Part shown: piece by piece, positions 42,319 to 50,277 of the stretch
How the letters are laid out: the number at the start of each line of letters is the position of its first letter
Numbering within the stretch: the stretch's first letter is position 1
Source of the DNA: an uncultured Lachnospiraceae bacterium
Lineage (GTDB): Bacteria; Bacillota; Clostridia; Lachnospirales; Lachnospiraceae
Length of the DNA stretch: 64,000 bases
Direction of reading: 5' to 3'
Assembly (NCBI GenBank): GCA_949840915.1
Contig: CATKXY010000005.1
Location: 1-64,000, forward strand
Notes under the pieces: generated by a model
Databases searched by the model: none
Told to the model about the DNA's origin: nothing
Seen by the model: the letters and a program-made list of their open reading frames with translations, nothing else
Made by a program: the position numbers and the translations under genes

Positions 42319-43770
42319 ATGAGTACGGATCGCTATCAAAGCCCTTTATCTGAGCGTTATGCCAGCAAGGAGATGCAGTACATTTTTTCACCGGATATGA
42401 AGTTTCGCACATGGAGGAAGCTCTGGATCGCGCTGGCAGAGACGGAGAAGGAACTGGGGCTTTCTCAGAACGGAAAGCCTGTCATCACTGACGAACAGAT
42501 TGCAGAGCTGAAGGCTCATGCGGAGGACATCAATTATGAGGTGGCAAAAGCCCGGGAGAAAGAGGTGCGCCACGATGTGATGAGTCATGTGTATGCCTAT
42601 GGGCAGCAGTGCCCCAAAGCTGCGGGTATCATTCATCTGGGAGCCACATCCTGTTATGTGGGGGATAATACCGATATCATCGTGATGACGGAGGCTCTGC
42701 GGCTGGTGAAAAAAAAGCTGATAAACGTGATGAAGGAGCTGGCTGAGTTTGCGGATCAATATAAAGCGCAGCCCACATTGGCGTTCACCCATTTTCAGCC
42801 GGCGCAGCCCACCACCGTGGGAAAGCGGGCTGCCTTGTGGCTGCAGGAGTTCTGTCTGGATCTGGAGGATCTGGATCATGTGTTGGACAATATGAAGCTT
42901 TTGGGGTCCAAGGGAACCACAGGCACGCAGGCGTCATTCCTGGAATTGTTTGACGGCGATCAGGAGACTGTTGACCGCATAGACCCGATGATCGCATCAA
43001 AGATGGGGTTTGCGGAGTGCTATCCGGTATCCGGCCAGACGTATTCCAGAAAAGTGGACACCCGTGTGGCCAATGTGCTGGCAGGCATTGCCGCCAGCGC
43101 TCACAAGATGAGCAATGACATCAGGCTGCTGCAGCATCTTAAGGAGGTTGAGGAGCCGTTTGAGAAGAGTCAGATCGGTTCTTCCGCCATGGCGTACAAG
43201 CGTAATCCCATGCGCAGCGAGCGCATTGCTTCCCTGTCCAGATATGTGATGGTCGATGCGCTGAATCCGGCGATCACCTCCGCCACACAGTGGTTTGAGC
43301 GGACACTTGACGATTCAGCCAACAAGCGTCTGTCTATTCCGGAAGGTTTTCTGGCTGTCGACGGCATTTTGGATCTGTGCCTGAATGTGGTGGACGGGCT
43401 GGTGGTATATCCCAAAGTAATAGAGAAACGGCTGATGAGTGAGCTGCCTTTCATGGCTACGGAGAATATTATGATGGATGCGGTGAAGCTGGGAGGCAAC
43501 CGTCAGGAGCTGCATGAACGCATCCGCGAGCTCTCCATGGAGGCCGGGCGCAATGTGAAGGTGGAGGGAAAGGATAATAATCTGCTGGAGCTGATCGCGG
43601 CAGACTCTGCTTTTAATATGACGCTGGAGGATCTGCAGAAATGTATGGAGCCGTCCAGATATGTGGGACGTTCCAGAGAACAGGTGGAGGCATTCCTCGA
43701 GAAAGTGATCGCCCCGATTCTTGATAAGAACAGAGAGCTGCTTGGTTTGAAGGCAGAGATCAATGTATAA
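42319..43770 (+). CDS. purB: Adenylosuccinate lyase
   Basis: PurB splits SAICAR and adenylosuccinate to release fumarate. The 483-aa protein shows the fumarase/ASL fold: HDVMSHVYAYG near the N-terminus, FTHFQPAQPTTVGKR in the middle, and the signature loop GSSAMAYKRNPMRSE with the catalytic serine. AAAGGAG precedes the start. It is followed by a PurF paralogue and purA, so later steps of the pathway cluster here. Confidence 0.97.
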   Translation: MSTDRYQSPLSERYASKEMQYIFSPDMKFRTWRKLWIALAETEKELGLSQNGKPVITDEQIAELKAHAEDINYEVAKAREKEVRHDVMSHVYAYGQQCPKAAGIIHLGATSCYVGDNTDIIVMTEALRLVKKKLINVMKELAEFADQYKAQPTLAFTHFQPAQPTTVGKRAALWLQEFCLDLEDLDHVLDNMKLLGSKGTTGTQASFLELFDGDQETVDRIDPMIASKMGFAECYPVSGQTYSRKVDTRVANVLAGIAASAHKMSNDIRLLQHLKEVEEPFEKSQIGSSAMAYKRNPMRSERIASLSRYVMVDALNPAITSATQWFERTLDDSANKRLSIPEGFLAVDGILDLCLNVVDGLVVYPKVIEKRLMSELPFMATENIMMDAVKLGGNRQELHERIRELSMEAGRNVKVEGKDNNLLELIAADSAFNMTLEDLQKCMEPSRYVGRSREQVEAFLEKVIAPILDKNRELLGLKAEINV

Positions 43771-43829
43771 AATGCAATGTATGCACCTCATATAGTACAG
43801 AATAGAACAGAAAGGTATGGTTATCGGTT

Positions 43830-45236
43830 ATGGGAGGATTTTTTGGAGTTGCGGCGAAGGAGGATTGTGTGTTTGATCTGTTTTTCGGTACGGATTATCA
43901 TTCGCATCTGGGGACACGCCGTGCGGGCATGGCTGTCTATGACGATGAGAGCGGATATGACAGAGCGATCCACAATATCGAGAATTCGCCTTTTCGCACA
44001 AAGTTTGACAAGGATGTAAATTCCATGAAGGGACACCTGGGCATAGGGTGTATTTCTGATTATGAACCGCAGCCCTTGATTGTTCGTTCTCATCACGGGA
44101 CTTATGCCATCACCACGGTGGGTAAGATTAACAACACTGAGGATATCATGCAGGAGCTGTTTGCCAGAAGCCACTCTCATTTTCTGGAGATGAGCGGCGG
44201 GGATATCAATGCAACGGAGCTGGTGGCCGCCATCATCAATCAGAGAGACAATCTGGTGGAGGGTATTCAACATGCCCAGGAGCTCATCGACGGTTCCCTG
44301 ACTCTGCTGGTCATGACCCCCAAGGGTATCTATGCAGCCAGGGACCGCATGGGAAGGACGCCTGTTGCGATAGGCCGCAAGGAGGGTGCTTGCTGTGTGT
44401 CTTTTGAGAGTTTTGCGTACCTGAATCTGGGGTATGTGGATGAGAGAGAGCTGGGCCCCGGGGAGATTGCCGTGGTGACGCCGGAGGGAGTGCGGACGCT
44501 GGTAAATCCCGGAAAGGATATGAAGATCTGTACATTTTTGTGGGTGTACTACGGTTATCCCTCTTCCTCATATGAGGGGATCAGTGTGGAGCAGATGCGT
44601 TATAATTGCGGTTCCCTGCTGGCGAAGCGGGATCATGTACAGCCCGATATCGTGGCCGGGGTACCCGATTCGGGTACGGCTCACGCCATCGGTTACGCCA
44701 ACCAGTCGGGCATACCCTTTTCCAGACCCTTTATCAAATATACTCCCACCTGGCCCCGGTCTTTTATGCCCACGATTCAGACTCAGCGCAATCTGATCGC
44801 AAAGATGAAGCTGATTCCGGTACATGATCTGATACAGGACAAGAGTCTGCTCTTGATCGACGACTCCATAGTACGGGGGACGCAGTTGCGCGAGACCACG
44901 GAATTCTTATATCAGAGCGGAGCGAAGGAGGTTCATATCAGACCGGCCTGTCCGCCCCTTTTGTACGGTTGTAAGTATCTGAATTTTTCGCGTTCTTCCT
45001 CGGAGATGGATCTGATCACAAGGAGAGTGCTCAAGGAGATAGAAAAGGAGGGCCGGACCATAGATCTGAAAGCCTATGTGGATCCGGATACGCCGGAGTA
45101 CAATGACATGGTAAACCGCATCGGAAAGCAGCTCAATTTCACCAGTCTGCGCTTTAACAGACTCGACGATATGATTGCATCCGTGGGCATCAGCAGGGAA
45201 AAGCTTTGTACCTACTGTTGGGACGGAAGGGAATAA
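43830..45236 (+). CDS. PurF paralogue lacking the glutaminase cysteine
   Basis: A 468-aa amidophosphoribosyltransferase-like protein. The glutaminase domain begins MGGFFGVAAKED, with Gly where PurF has its N-terminal nucleophile Cys. The in-frame codons upstream, back to a stop at 43803, encode no Cys either. The rest of the domain is readable (LGTRRAGMAV). The phosphoribosyltransferase half is intact: SGTAHAIGYANQSG and the PRPP loop LLLIDDSIVRGTQLRE. Cysteines in YGCKYL and CTYCWDG could bind Fe-S. It may use free ammonia or be regulatory. It lies between purB and purA. Only a weak AAAGG site precedes it. Confidence 0.88.
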   Translation: MGGFFGVAAKEDCVFDLFFGTDYHSHLGTRRAGMAVYDDESGYDRAIHNIENSPFRTKFDKDVNSMKGHLGIGCISDYEPQPLIVRSHHGTYAITTVGKINNTEDIMQELFARSHSHFLEMSGGDINATELVAAIINQRDNLVEGIQHAQELIDGSLTLLVMTPKGIYAARDRMGRTPVAIGRKEGACCVSFESFAYLNLGYVDERELGPGEIAVVTPEGVRTLVNPGKDMKICTFLWVYYGYPSSSYEGISVEQMRYNCGSLLAKRDHVQPDIVAGVPDSGTAHAIGYANQSGIPFSRPFIKYTPTWPRSFMPTIQTQRNLIAKMKLIPVHDLIQDKSLLLIDDSIVRGTQLRETTEFLYQSGAKEVHIRPACPPLLYGCKYLNFSRSSSEMDLITRRVLKEIEKEGRTIDLKAYVDPDTPEYNDMVNRIGKQLNFTSLRFNRLDDMIASVGISREKLCTYCWDGRE

Positions 45237-45289
45237 AAGCATAACAGATTATATAAATACAGCTTATTTTATATATAATGCATATTGAT

Positions 45290-45318
45290 TTTACTTATGG
45301 AAAGAACTATGCTATGAT
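45290..45318 (+). promoter_or_regulatory. Possible purA promoter
   Basis: TATGAT (45313-45318) with TTTACT 17 bases upstream, in a strongly A/T-rich stretch after the PurF paralogue. Confidence 0.45.
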
Positions 45319-45386
45319 AGATTCGTAATAAGAACTCGCAATGAGAAAAGCTTATGCCGGATCGACGGCAGAGAACGGAGGAGACC

Positions 45387-46679
45387 ATGGTAAAGGCAGT
45401 AGTAGGCGCCAATTGGGGCGACGAGGGAAAAGGTAAGATCACGGATATGATGGCGGAGAAGGCAGACATTATCGTGCGTTTTCAGGGTGGTGCCAACGCA
45501 GGACACACCATAGTGAACGACTATGGAAAATTTGCGCTGCACACGCTGCCTTCGGGGGTTTTCTACAGTCATACCACCAGTGTGATCGGAAACGGTGTTG
45601 CATTGAATATTCCCATTTTGATCAATGAGATCCGGTCCATCACCGACAGAAATGTACCCGCGCCCAAAATCCTGGTGTCCGACCGGGCACAGATTGTGAT
45701 GCCCTACCACATTCTCTTTGACCAGTATGAGGAAGAGAGGCTGGGAGGGAAGTCTTTTGGCTCAACCAAGTCCGGGATTGCACCTTTTTATTCCGACAAA
45801 TATGCCAAGATTGGTTTTCAGGTAAGCGAGCTCTTTGACGAGGAGAGACTGGCAGAGAAGGTGGAGCGAGTATGTGAGACCAAGAATGTGCTCCTGGAAC
45901 ATCTCTATCACAAGCCTGCAATAGACGTGGGAGAGCTTATGGCTACGCTGCGGGAGTATCGTGAGATGATCGAGCCCTATGTCTGCGATGTGTCTGCCTT
46001 TTTGGACAGGGCGCTCAAGGAGGGCAAAACCGTTTTGCTGGAGGGACAGCTTGGCACTCTGAAGGATCCCGACCACGGAATTTATCCGATGGTGACATCC
46101 TCCTCCACATTAGCGGCATACGGAGCTATCGGAGCGGGAGTGCCGCCCTATGAGATCAAGCAGATCGTTACGGTCTGCAAAGCGTATTCCTCGGCGGTGG
46201 GTGCGGGTGCTTTTGTATCGGAAATTTTTGGTGACGAGGCGGATGAACTCAGGCGCAGAGGCGGCGACGGAGGTGAGTACGGCGCGACCACGGGCCGTCC
46301 CAGAAGAATGGGATGGTTTGACTGTGTGGCCTCCAAATACGGCTGCCGTCTGCAGGGCACTACAGATGTAGCGTTTACGGTTCTGGATGTGCTGGGGTAT
46401 CTGGACGAGATTCCTGTGTGTGTGGGTTATGAGATTGACGGACAGATTACCACAGAGTTTCCCGTGACAGCAAAGCTTGAGAAGGCAAAGCCTGTTTTAG
46501 AGAAGCTTCCCGGCTGGAAATGTGATATCAGGGGCATTAAGAATTATGAAGAGCTGCCTCCGAACTGCCGCAGATATGTGGAGTTTATTGAGGAGCAGAT
46601 TGGATATCCTATCACTATGGTAAGCAACGGTCCCGGAAGAAGCGACATCATCTACAGAGAGAGCCCGCTTGCCGGATAA
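45387..46679 (+). CDS. purA: Adenylosuccinate synthase
   Basis: PurA converts IMP to adenylosuccinate with GTP and aspartate. The 430-aa protein opens with the GTP loop GANWGDEGKGKITD, followed by the IMP site QGGANAGHTIV, LLEGQLGTLKDPDHG, SYPMVTSSST-like region (YPMVTSSST) and the C-terminal base-recognition pattern NGPGRSD. The start is MVKAVVG at 45387 with GGAGGAG; the longer frame from 45354 adds an unlikely tail. A LysR gene follows 15 bases later. Confidence 0.97.
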   Translation: MVKAVVGANWGDEGKGKITDMMAEKADIIVRFQGGANAGHTIVNDYGKFALHTLPSGVFYSHTTSVIGNGVALNIPILINEIRSITDRNVPAPKILVSDRAQIVMPYHILFDQYEEERLGGKSFGSTKSGIAPFYSDKYAKIGFQVSELFDEERLAEKVERVCETKNVLLEHLYHKPAIDVGELMATLREYREMIEPYVCDVSAFLDRALKEGKTVLLEGQLGTLKDPDHGIYPMVTSSSTLAAYGAIGAGVPPYEIKQIVTVCKAYSSAVGAGAFVSEIFGDEADELRRRGGDGGEYGATTGRPRRMGWFDCVASKYGCRLQGTTDVAFTVLDVLGYLDEIPVCVGYEIDGQITTEFPVTAKLEKAKPVLEKLPGWKCDIRGIKNYEELPPNCRRYVEFIEEQIGYPITMVSNGPGRSDIIYRESPLAG

Positions 46680-46694
46680 GGCGGTCAAAAGCCT

Positions 46695-47591
46695 ATGATC
46701 GATAATCTGGAATATTTTAAAGTATTTTATTATGTGGCGAAGGCCGGAAGTGTGACGGGGGCTGCAAGGGAGCTTGCAGTCTCCCAGCCGGCCGTAAGTC
46801 AGGCCATCAGGCAGTTGGAATCACAGCTTGGCGCAGATCTTTTCTATCGTGCGGCTAAGGGCGTGCGGCTTACGCGGGAGGGACAACTGCTTTTTTCTTA
46901 TGTGGAAAAGGGTTATGAGCAGATGGAGCTGGGACTCGAAAAGCTGCTTCGGCTTCAGAATATGGAGGGGGGAGAGATTCGTATCGGAGCAAGCGATATG
47001 ACTCTGCAGTATTTTCTGCTTCCCTATCTGGAACGGTTTCATGAGGAATGCCCGGACATCAAGATGGTGGTCACCAATGCGCCCACCCCGGAGACGCTGG
47101 CTTTTCTGGAGGAGGGCAAAATCGATTTCGGGGTCGTCAGCACCCCCTTTGAAGGACAAAAGGGACTGGAGATCGTACCGGTGCGGGAGATCGAGGACGT
47201 GTTTGTCGGGGGAAGGCGGTTTATCGCTTACAAGAACAGGACATTGGACTTGCAGGAGCTGGAGAGCTTACCGATGATCTGTCTGGAGAAGAACACCAGC
47301 ACCCGCAGCTATATGGATCGGTTTCTTCTGCAGAACGGCGTGCAGATACTGCCGGAATTTGAACTGGCTACAAGCGATATGATCGTGCAGTTTGCTCTGA
47401 GAAGTCTGGGCGTCGGATGTGTGGTGCGGGATTTCGCAGCGGAATATCTGGAGACAGGGGTATTGTTTGCCCTGCGTTTTAACAAAATTATTCCCAAGCG
47501 CAAATTCTGTGTGGTGCGCTCTACCAAGATGCCCTTGTCTGCGGCAGCGGGAAGACTTTGGGCGGAAGTGACGGAGGGAGGAATGTCATGA
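46695..47591 (+). CDS. LysR-family transcriptional regulator
   Basis: A 298-aa regulator. The N-terminal winged helix is clear (FYYVAKAGSVTGAARELAVSQPAVSQAIRQLESQLG). The C-terminal effector domain has GEIRIGASD and FGVVSTPFEGQ, with no sign of which ligand. It is coupled to the HAD gene by a 4-base ATGA overlap and lies 15 bases after purA, which suggests one transcript. The targets are unknown. Confidence 0.92.
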   Translation: MIDNLEYFKVFYYVAKAGSVTGAARELAVSQPAVSQAIRQLESQLGADLFYRAAKGVRLTREGQLLFSYVEKGYEQMELGLEKLLRLQNMEGGEIRIGASDMTLQYFLLPYLERFHEECPDIKMVVTNAPTPETLAFLEEGKIDFGVVSTPFEGQKGLEIVPVREIEDVFVGGRRFIAYKNRTLDLQELESLPMICLEKNTSTRSYMDRFLLQNGVQILPEFELATSDMIVQFALRSLGVGCVVRDFAAEYLETGVLFALRFNKIIPKRKFCVVRSTKMPLSAAAGRLWAEVTEGGMS

Positions 47592-48220
47592 TTCACAATA
47601 TTATCTTTGATATCGGAAATGTTTTGACGGATTTTCGCTGGAAGGAGTTTCTGAGGGATAAGGGATTTGACGATGGAATGATCAAGAGGATTGCAAAAGC
47701 TTCCGTGGAGAGCTCTCTCTGGAAGGAGTTTGACCGCGGCGTGTGGTCTGATCAGGAGCTGATGAGCGCCTTCGTGTCAAATGACCCGGAGATAGAGCGG
47801 GAGCTTCATAAGGCCTATGACGATATCCGCGGCATGGTGACCGCAAGAGACTACGCCATCCCCTGGGTACAGGAGCTGAAAGCAAACGGATGCGGAGTGT
47901 TTTATCTGTCCAATTTCTCCAAAAAGGCGGAGGAGGAATGCAGCGACGCCCTCGCTTTTATACCTTATATGGACGGAGGCATTTTGTCCTGGAAGGATAA
48001 GCTGATCAAGCCGGATCCCCAAATTTACCGGCTCCTGCTGGCACGATATGATCTGAAAGCAGAGGAGTGCGTATTTGTGGATGATATGCCGGAGAACGTA
48101 GAGGGCGCAGTGCAGCAGGGAATACAAGGTATTGTGTTTGAGAGCAGGGAGCAGGTTGAGCGGGAGTTCAGGAAGCTGAATGTTCTTGGGAGTTGTCAGG
48201 CTGCTCCGGATCGCCGATAA
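47588..48220 (+). CDS. HAD-superfamily hydrolase (phosphatase, IA type)
   Basis: A 210-aa phosphatase. Motif I is NIIFDIGNVLTDF, motif II is FYLSNFS, the lysine is in WKDKLIKPDPQIY, and the acidic motif IV is CVFVDDMPENVEGA. The cap domain is of the small helical type. The start is ATG 47588, overlapping the LysR stop. Substrate not predictable. Its 3' end overlaps a convergent small gene by about 50 bases. Confidence 0.92.
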   Translation: MIHNIIFDIGNVLTDFRWKEFLRDKGFDDGMIKRIAKASVESSLWKEFDRGVWSDQELMSAFVSNDPEIERELHKAYDDIRGMVTARDYAIPWVQELKANGCGVFYLSNFSKKAEEECSDALAFIPYMDGGILSWKDKLIKPDPQIYRLLLARYDLKAEECVFVDDMPENVEGAVQQGIQGIVFESREQVEREFRKLNVLGSCQAAPDRR

Positions 48221-48482
48221 TCTTTTTTCCGGTGATCCTTCCGTACATCCAACTGTATAGAAACAGAATGATGGGAACCACCAGCGTTGCGCACAGACTC
48301 AGGGCAAAAAACTTTCCGGAGGCTGAACTGTCCGTCACCGCGAGGATTAAAGTCACCACATACATGAGTACCAGAAGAATTACGCCGGCCATGGCGACGA
48401 TCTGACGGGAGGTGACTTTGGATTTCTTGCTTTTTTGACTGCTTTTGCCGCTTTCCGGTGATTGTGTCGTTGTTTCTTTCAT
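48168..48482 (-). CDS. Small membrane protein with two helices (104 aa)
   Basis: A Ser/Lys-rich N-terminus (KETTTQSPESGKSSQKSKKSK) precedes two helices (about 32-53, IVAMAGVILLVLMYVVTLIL; about 62-85, FFALSLCATLVVPIILFLY). The tail is polar. The start at 48482 has AAGAGG. It is convergent with the HAD gene and overlaps it by 53 bases. No family recognised, but composition and start look real. Confidence 0.65.
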   Translation of the reverse strand: MKETTTQSPESGKSSQKSKKSKVTSRQIVAMAGVILLVLMYVVTLILAVTDSSASGKFFALSLCATLVVPIILFLYSWMYGRITGKKIIGDPEQPDNSQEHSAS

Positions 48483-48544
48483 GAAAACCTCTTTTCTGTG
48501 TGCGGTTAATATGGTGTTTTTCATCATATCATTTTTTCGACGGT

Positions 48545-48573
48545 TTGACAATAAAATCCGGGTGGAATATTGT
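48545..48573 (+). promoter_or_regulatory. Promoter of the SEC-C gene
   Basis: TTGACA (48545-48550) and TATTGT (48568-48573) are separated by exactly 17 bases, 121 bases before the start at 48694. Confidence 0.6.
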
Positions 48574-48693
48574 TTTTTGGCAGGAACTGTTATATACTTA
48601 CAGAGTGATGCCGGAGCGGTACTCTTGGTATTAAGCCGGGTGTTTTTTGGCGTTAAGAATTAAGAATGAAAAAGGATAAGGACGGTAACGATT

Positions 48694-49197
48694 ATGGCAT
48701 TATTGGAACAATGGCGCAAGGTCGCATATGATGAAACAGCAGACAGAAACACACTGCAGCAGATTTGGGCTGCCTATTTTCAGGAGGAGAAGGATATTTA
48801 TGCACAGATTCTGAAGACTCCCGATGAGACGGTGTCAGGTACGGTGAAAGAGCTGGCGGACAAATTCGGCGTGAGCATCATGACTATGACCGGATTTCTG
48901 GACGGTATCAACGACAGCCTGAAGACCCCCAATCCCATCGAAGAGATGGAGGAGGAGACGCAGGTTCAGCTGGGTTTTGACAAGGAGCTGCTCTACAAGA
49001 ACATGGTAGCCGCCGAGGCAGACTGGTTATATGGCCTGGAGGAGTGGGACGATATCTTTGACAAAGAGACACAAAAGGCGCTCTACAAGGAGCAGAAATC
49101 TTCCACTACCGTCGTGAAAGAGGCCAAGGTATATCCCAACGATCCCTGTCCCTGCGGCAGCGGAAAAAAGTACAAGAAATGCTGCGGTAAAAAATAG
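48694..49197 (+). CDS. SEC-C motif protein
   Basis: A 167-aa protein whose last 20 residues are a SEC-C zinc motif, [15 protein letters not shown], as at the C-terminus of SecA. The upstream 145 residues are helical and acidic ([24 protein letters not shown]-like region). The rest of SecA is absent. Such proteins bind zinc and often ribosomes or SecB-like partners. The start at 48694 follows AAGGATAAGGACGG. Exact role unknown. Confidence 0.85.
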   Translation: MALLEQWRKVAYDETADRNTLQQIWAAYFQEEKDIYAQILKTPDETVSGTVKELADKFGVSIMTMTGFLDGINDSLKTPNPIEEMEEETQVQLGFDKELLYKNMVAAEADWLYGLEEWDDIFDKETQKALYKEQKSSTTVVKEAKVYPNDPCPCGSGKKYKKCCGKK

Positions 49198-49263
49198 CGG
49201 GAGAAAAACAGGAAGGCTACCGGAGACAAAGTTGTTTGGGACAAAGCACAGAGGAGTATTGCG

Positions 49264-49692
49264 GTGAACATAGCATCTTTTATTTTGCCCAAGGCAGAGG
49301 TTTCCTATTTGCGGGACAGTATGACGCTCAGACAGGGACTGGAGAGACTCAGACGCAGCGGCTTTACTGCCGTACCCGTGATAGATGTGGAAGACCGGTA
49401 TGTGGGCGTTGTCAGTGAGGGGGATTTTCTCTGGGATATTCTGGATCACAATGAACAGCTGGAGGATGTGACCATGAAGCGCGTGGAGAAGCTGACGCTC
49501 CGGGATATCATTCAAAACGGCAAGGTGCAGCCTGTGTGTATCGACACCAATATGGAGCAGCTTCTGGGACAGGCGCAGATGCAGAATTTTGTGCCGGTGA
49601 TAGACGACAGAAACGTGTTTATCGGAATCGTCACCAGAGGTGAGATTATCAAATATGTTGTGAAAAAGCAGCTGGATGCAGTGCAGTATTAA
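49264..49692 (+). CDS. CBS-domain pair protein
   Basis: A 142-aa protein with two CBS repeats: about 10-60 (LRRSGFTAVPVIDVEDRYVGVVSEGD) and about 80-135 (NFVPVIDDRNVFIGIVTRGE). Pairs of CBS domains bind adenosine nucleotides and sense the energy state. Start is GTG 49264 with GAGGAG at good spacing. It lies just before apt and relA. No fused enzyme domain. Confidence 0.9.
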   Translation: MNIASFILPKAEVSYLRDSMTLRQGLERLRRSGFTAVPVIDVEDRYVGVVSEGDFLWDILDHNEQLEDVTMKRVEKLTLRDIIQNGKVQPVCIDTNMEQLLGQAQMQNFVPVIDDRNVFIGIVTRGEIIKYVVKKQLDAVQY

Positions 49693-49728
49693 TTTTTATG
49701 AATCACATAAGAACAAGGGGGAATAATA

Positions 49729-50253
49729 ATGAAAAAACTGGAAGAGTATGTGAGAAGTATTCCTGATTTTCCGGAGAAGGGCATTATTTTTCGTGATGTC
49801 ACCAGTGTTCTGCAGGATGCGGAAGGACTGCATCTGGCAATCGACAGCATGCAGGAGCTGGTAAAGGATCTGGAGTATGATGTGGTTGCAGGTCCGGAAT
49901 CGCGCGGATTTATATTCGGAACACCTATCGCGTATAATCAGAGAAAGCCCTTTGTGCTGATCCGCAAAAAAGGGAAACTTCCCTGTGAGACAGTGGAGAA
50001 GATATATGACCTGGAGTATGGGCAGGCTGTTATTGAGATGCATAAGGACAGCATTCAACCGGGGCAGAGAGTCCTGCTGGTGGACGATCTGATCGCTACC
50101 GGGGGTACCACAGAGGCCATGATCGATCTGATCGAATCCCTGGGGGGCGTGGTGGTAGGCGTGGTAGTGCTGATAGAGCTCGCAGGGCTCAACGGACGGG
50201 AGAGGATCAGGGATTATCGTCTGGAGTCCGCAATCTGCTATCCCGGAAAGTAA
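49729..50253 (+). CDS. apt: Adenine phosphoribosyltransferase
   Basis: Apt salvages adenine with PRPP to make AMP. The 174-aa protein has the typical IPDFPEKGIIFRDVT opening, GPESRGFIFG, and the PRPP loop VLLVDDLIATGGTTEAM. The start is ATG 49729 after AAGGGGG. It is immediately upstream of relA, an arrangement found widely in Firmicutes. Confidence 0.97.
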   Translation: MKKLEEYVRSIPDFPEKGIIFRDVTSVLQDAEGLHLAIDSMQELVKDLEYDVVAGPESRGFIFGTPIAYNQRKPFVLIRKKGKLPCETVEKIYDLEYGQAVIEMHKDSIQPGQRVLLVDDLIATGGTTEAMIDLIESLGGVVVGVVVLIELAGLNGRERIRDYRLESAICYPGK

Positions 50254-50277
50254 TCAATTTTTTATCATGGAGTATTT

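Noticed and set aside
43830..45236. PurF paralogue as a decayed pseudogene
   Set aside because: The frame is full length, the PRPP loop is intact and only the nucleophile is missing, so a changed function is more likely than decay.
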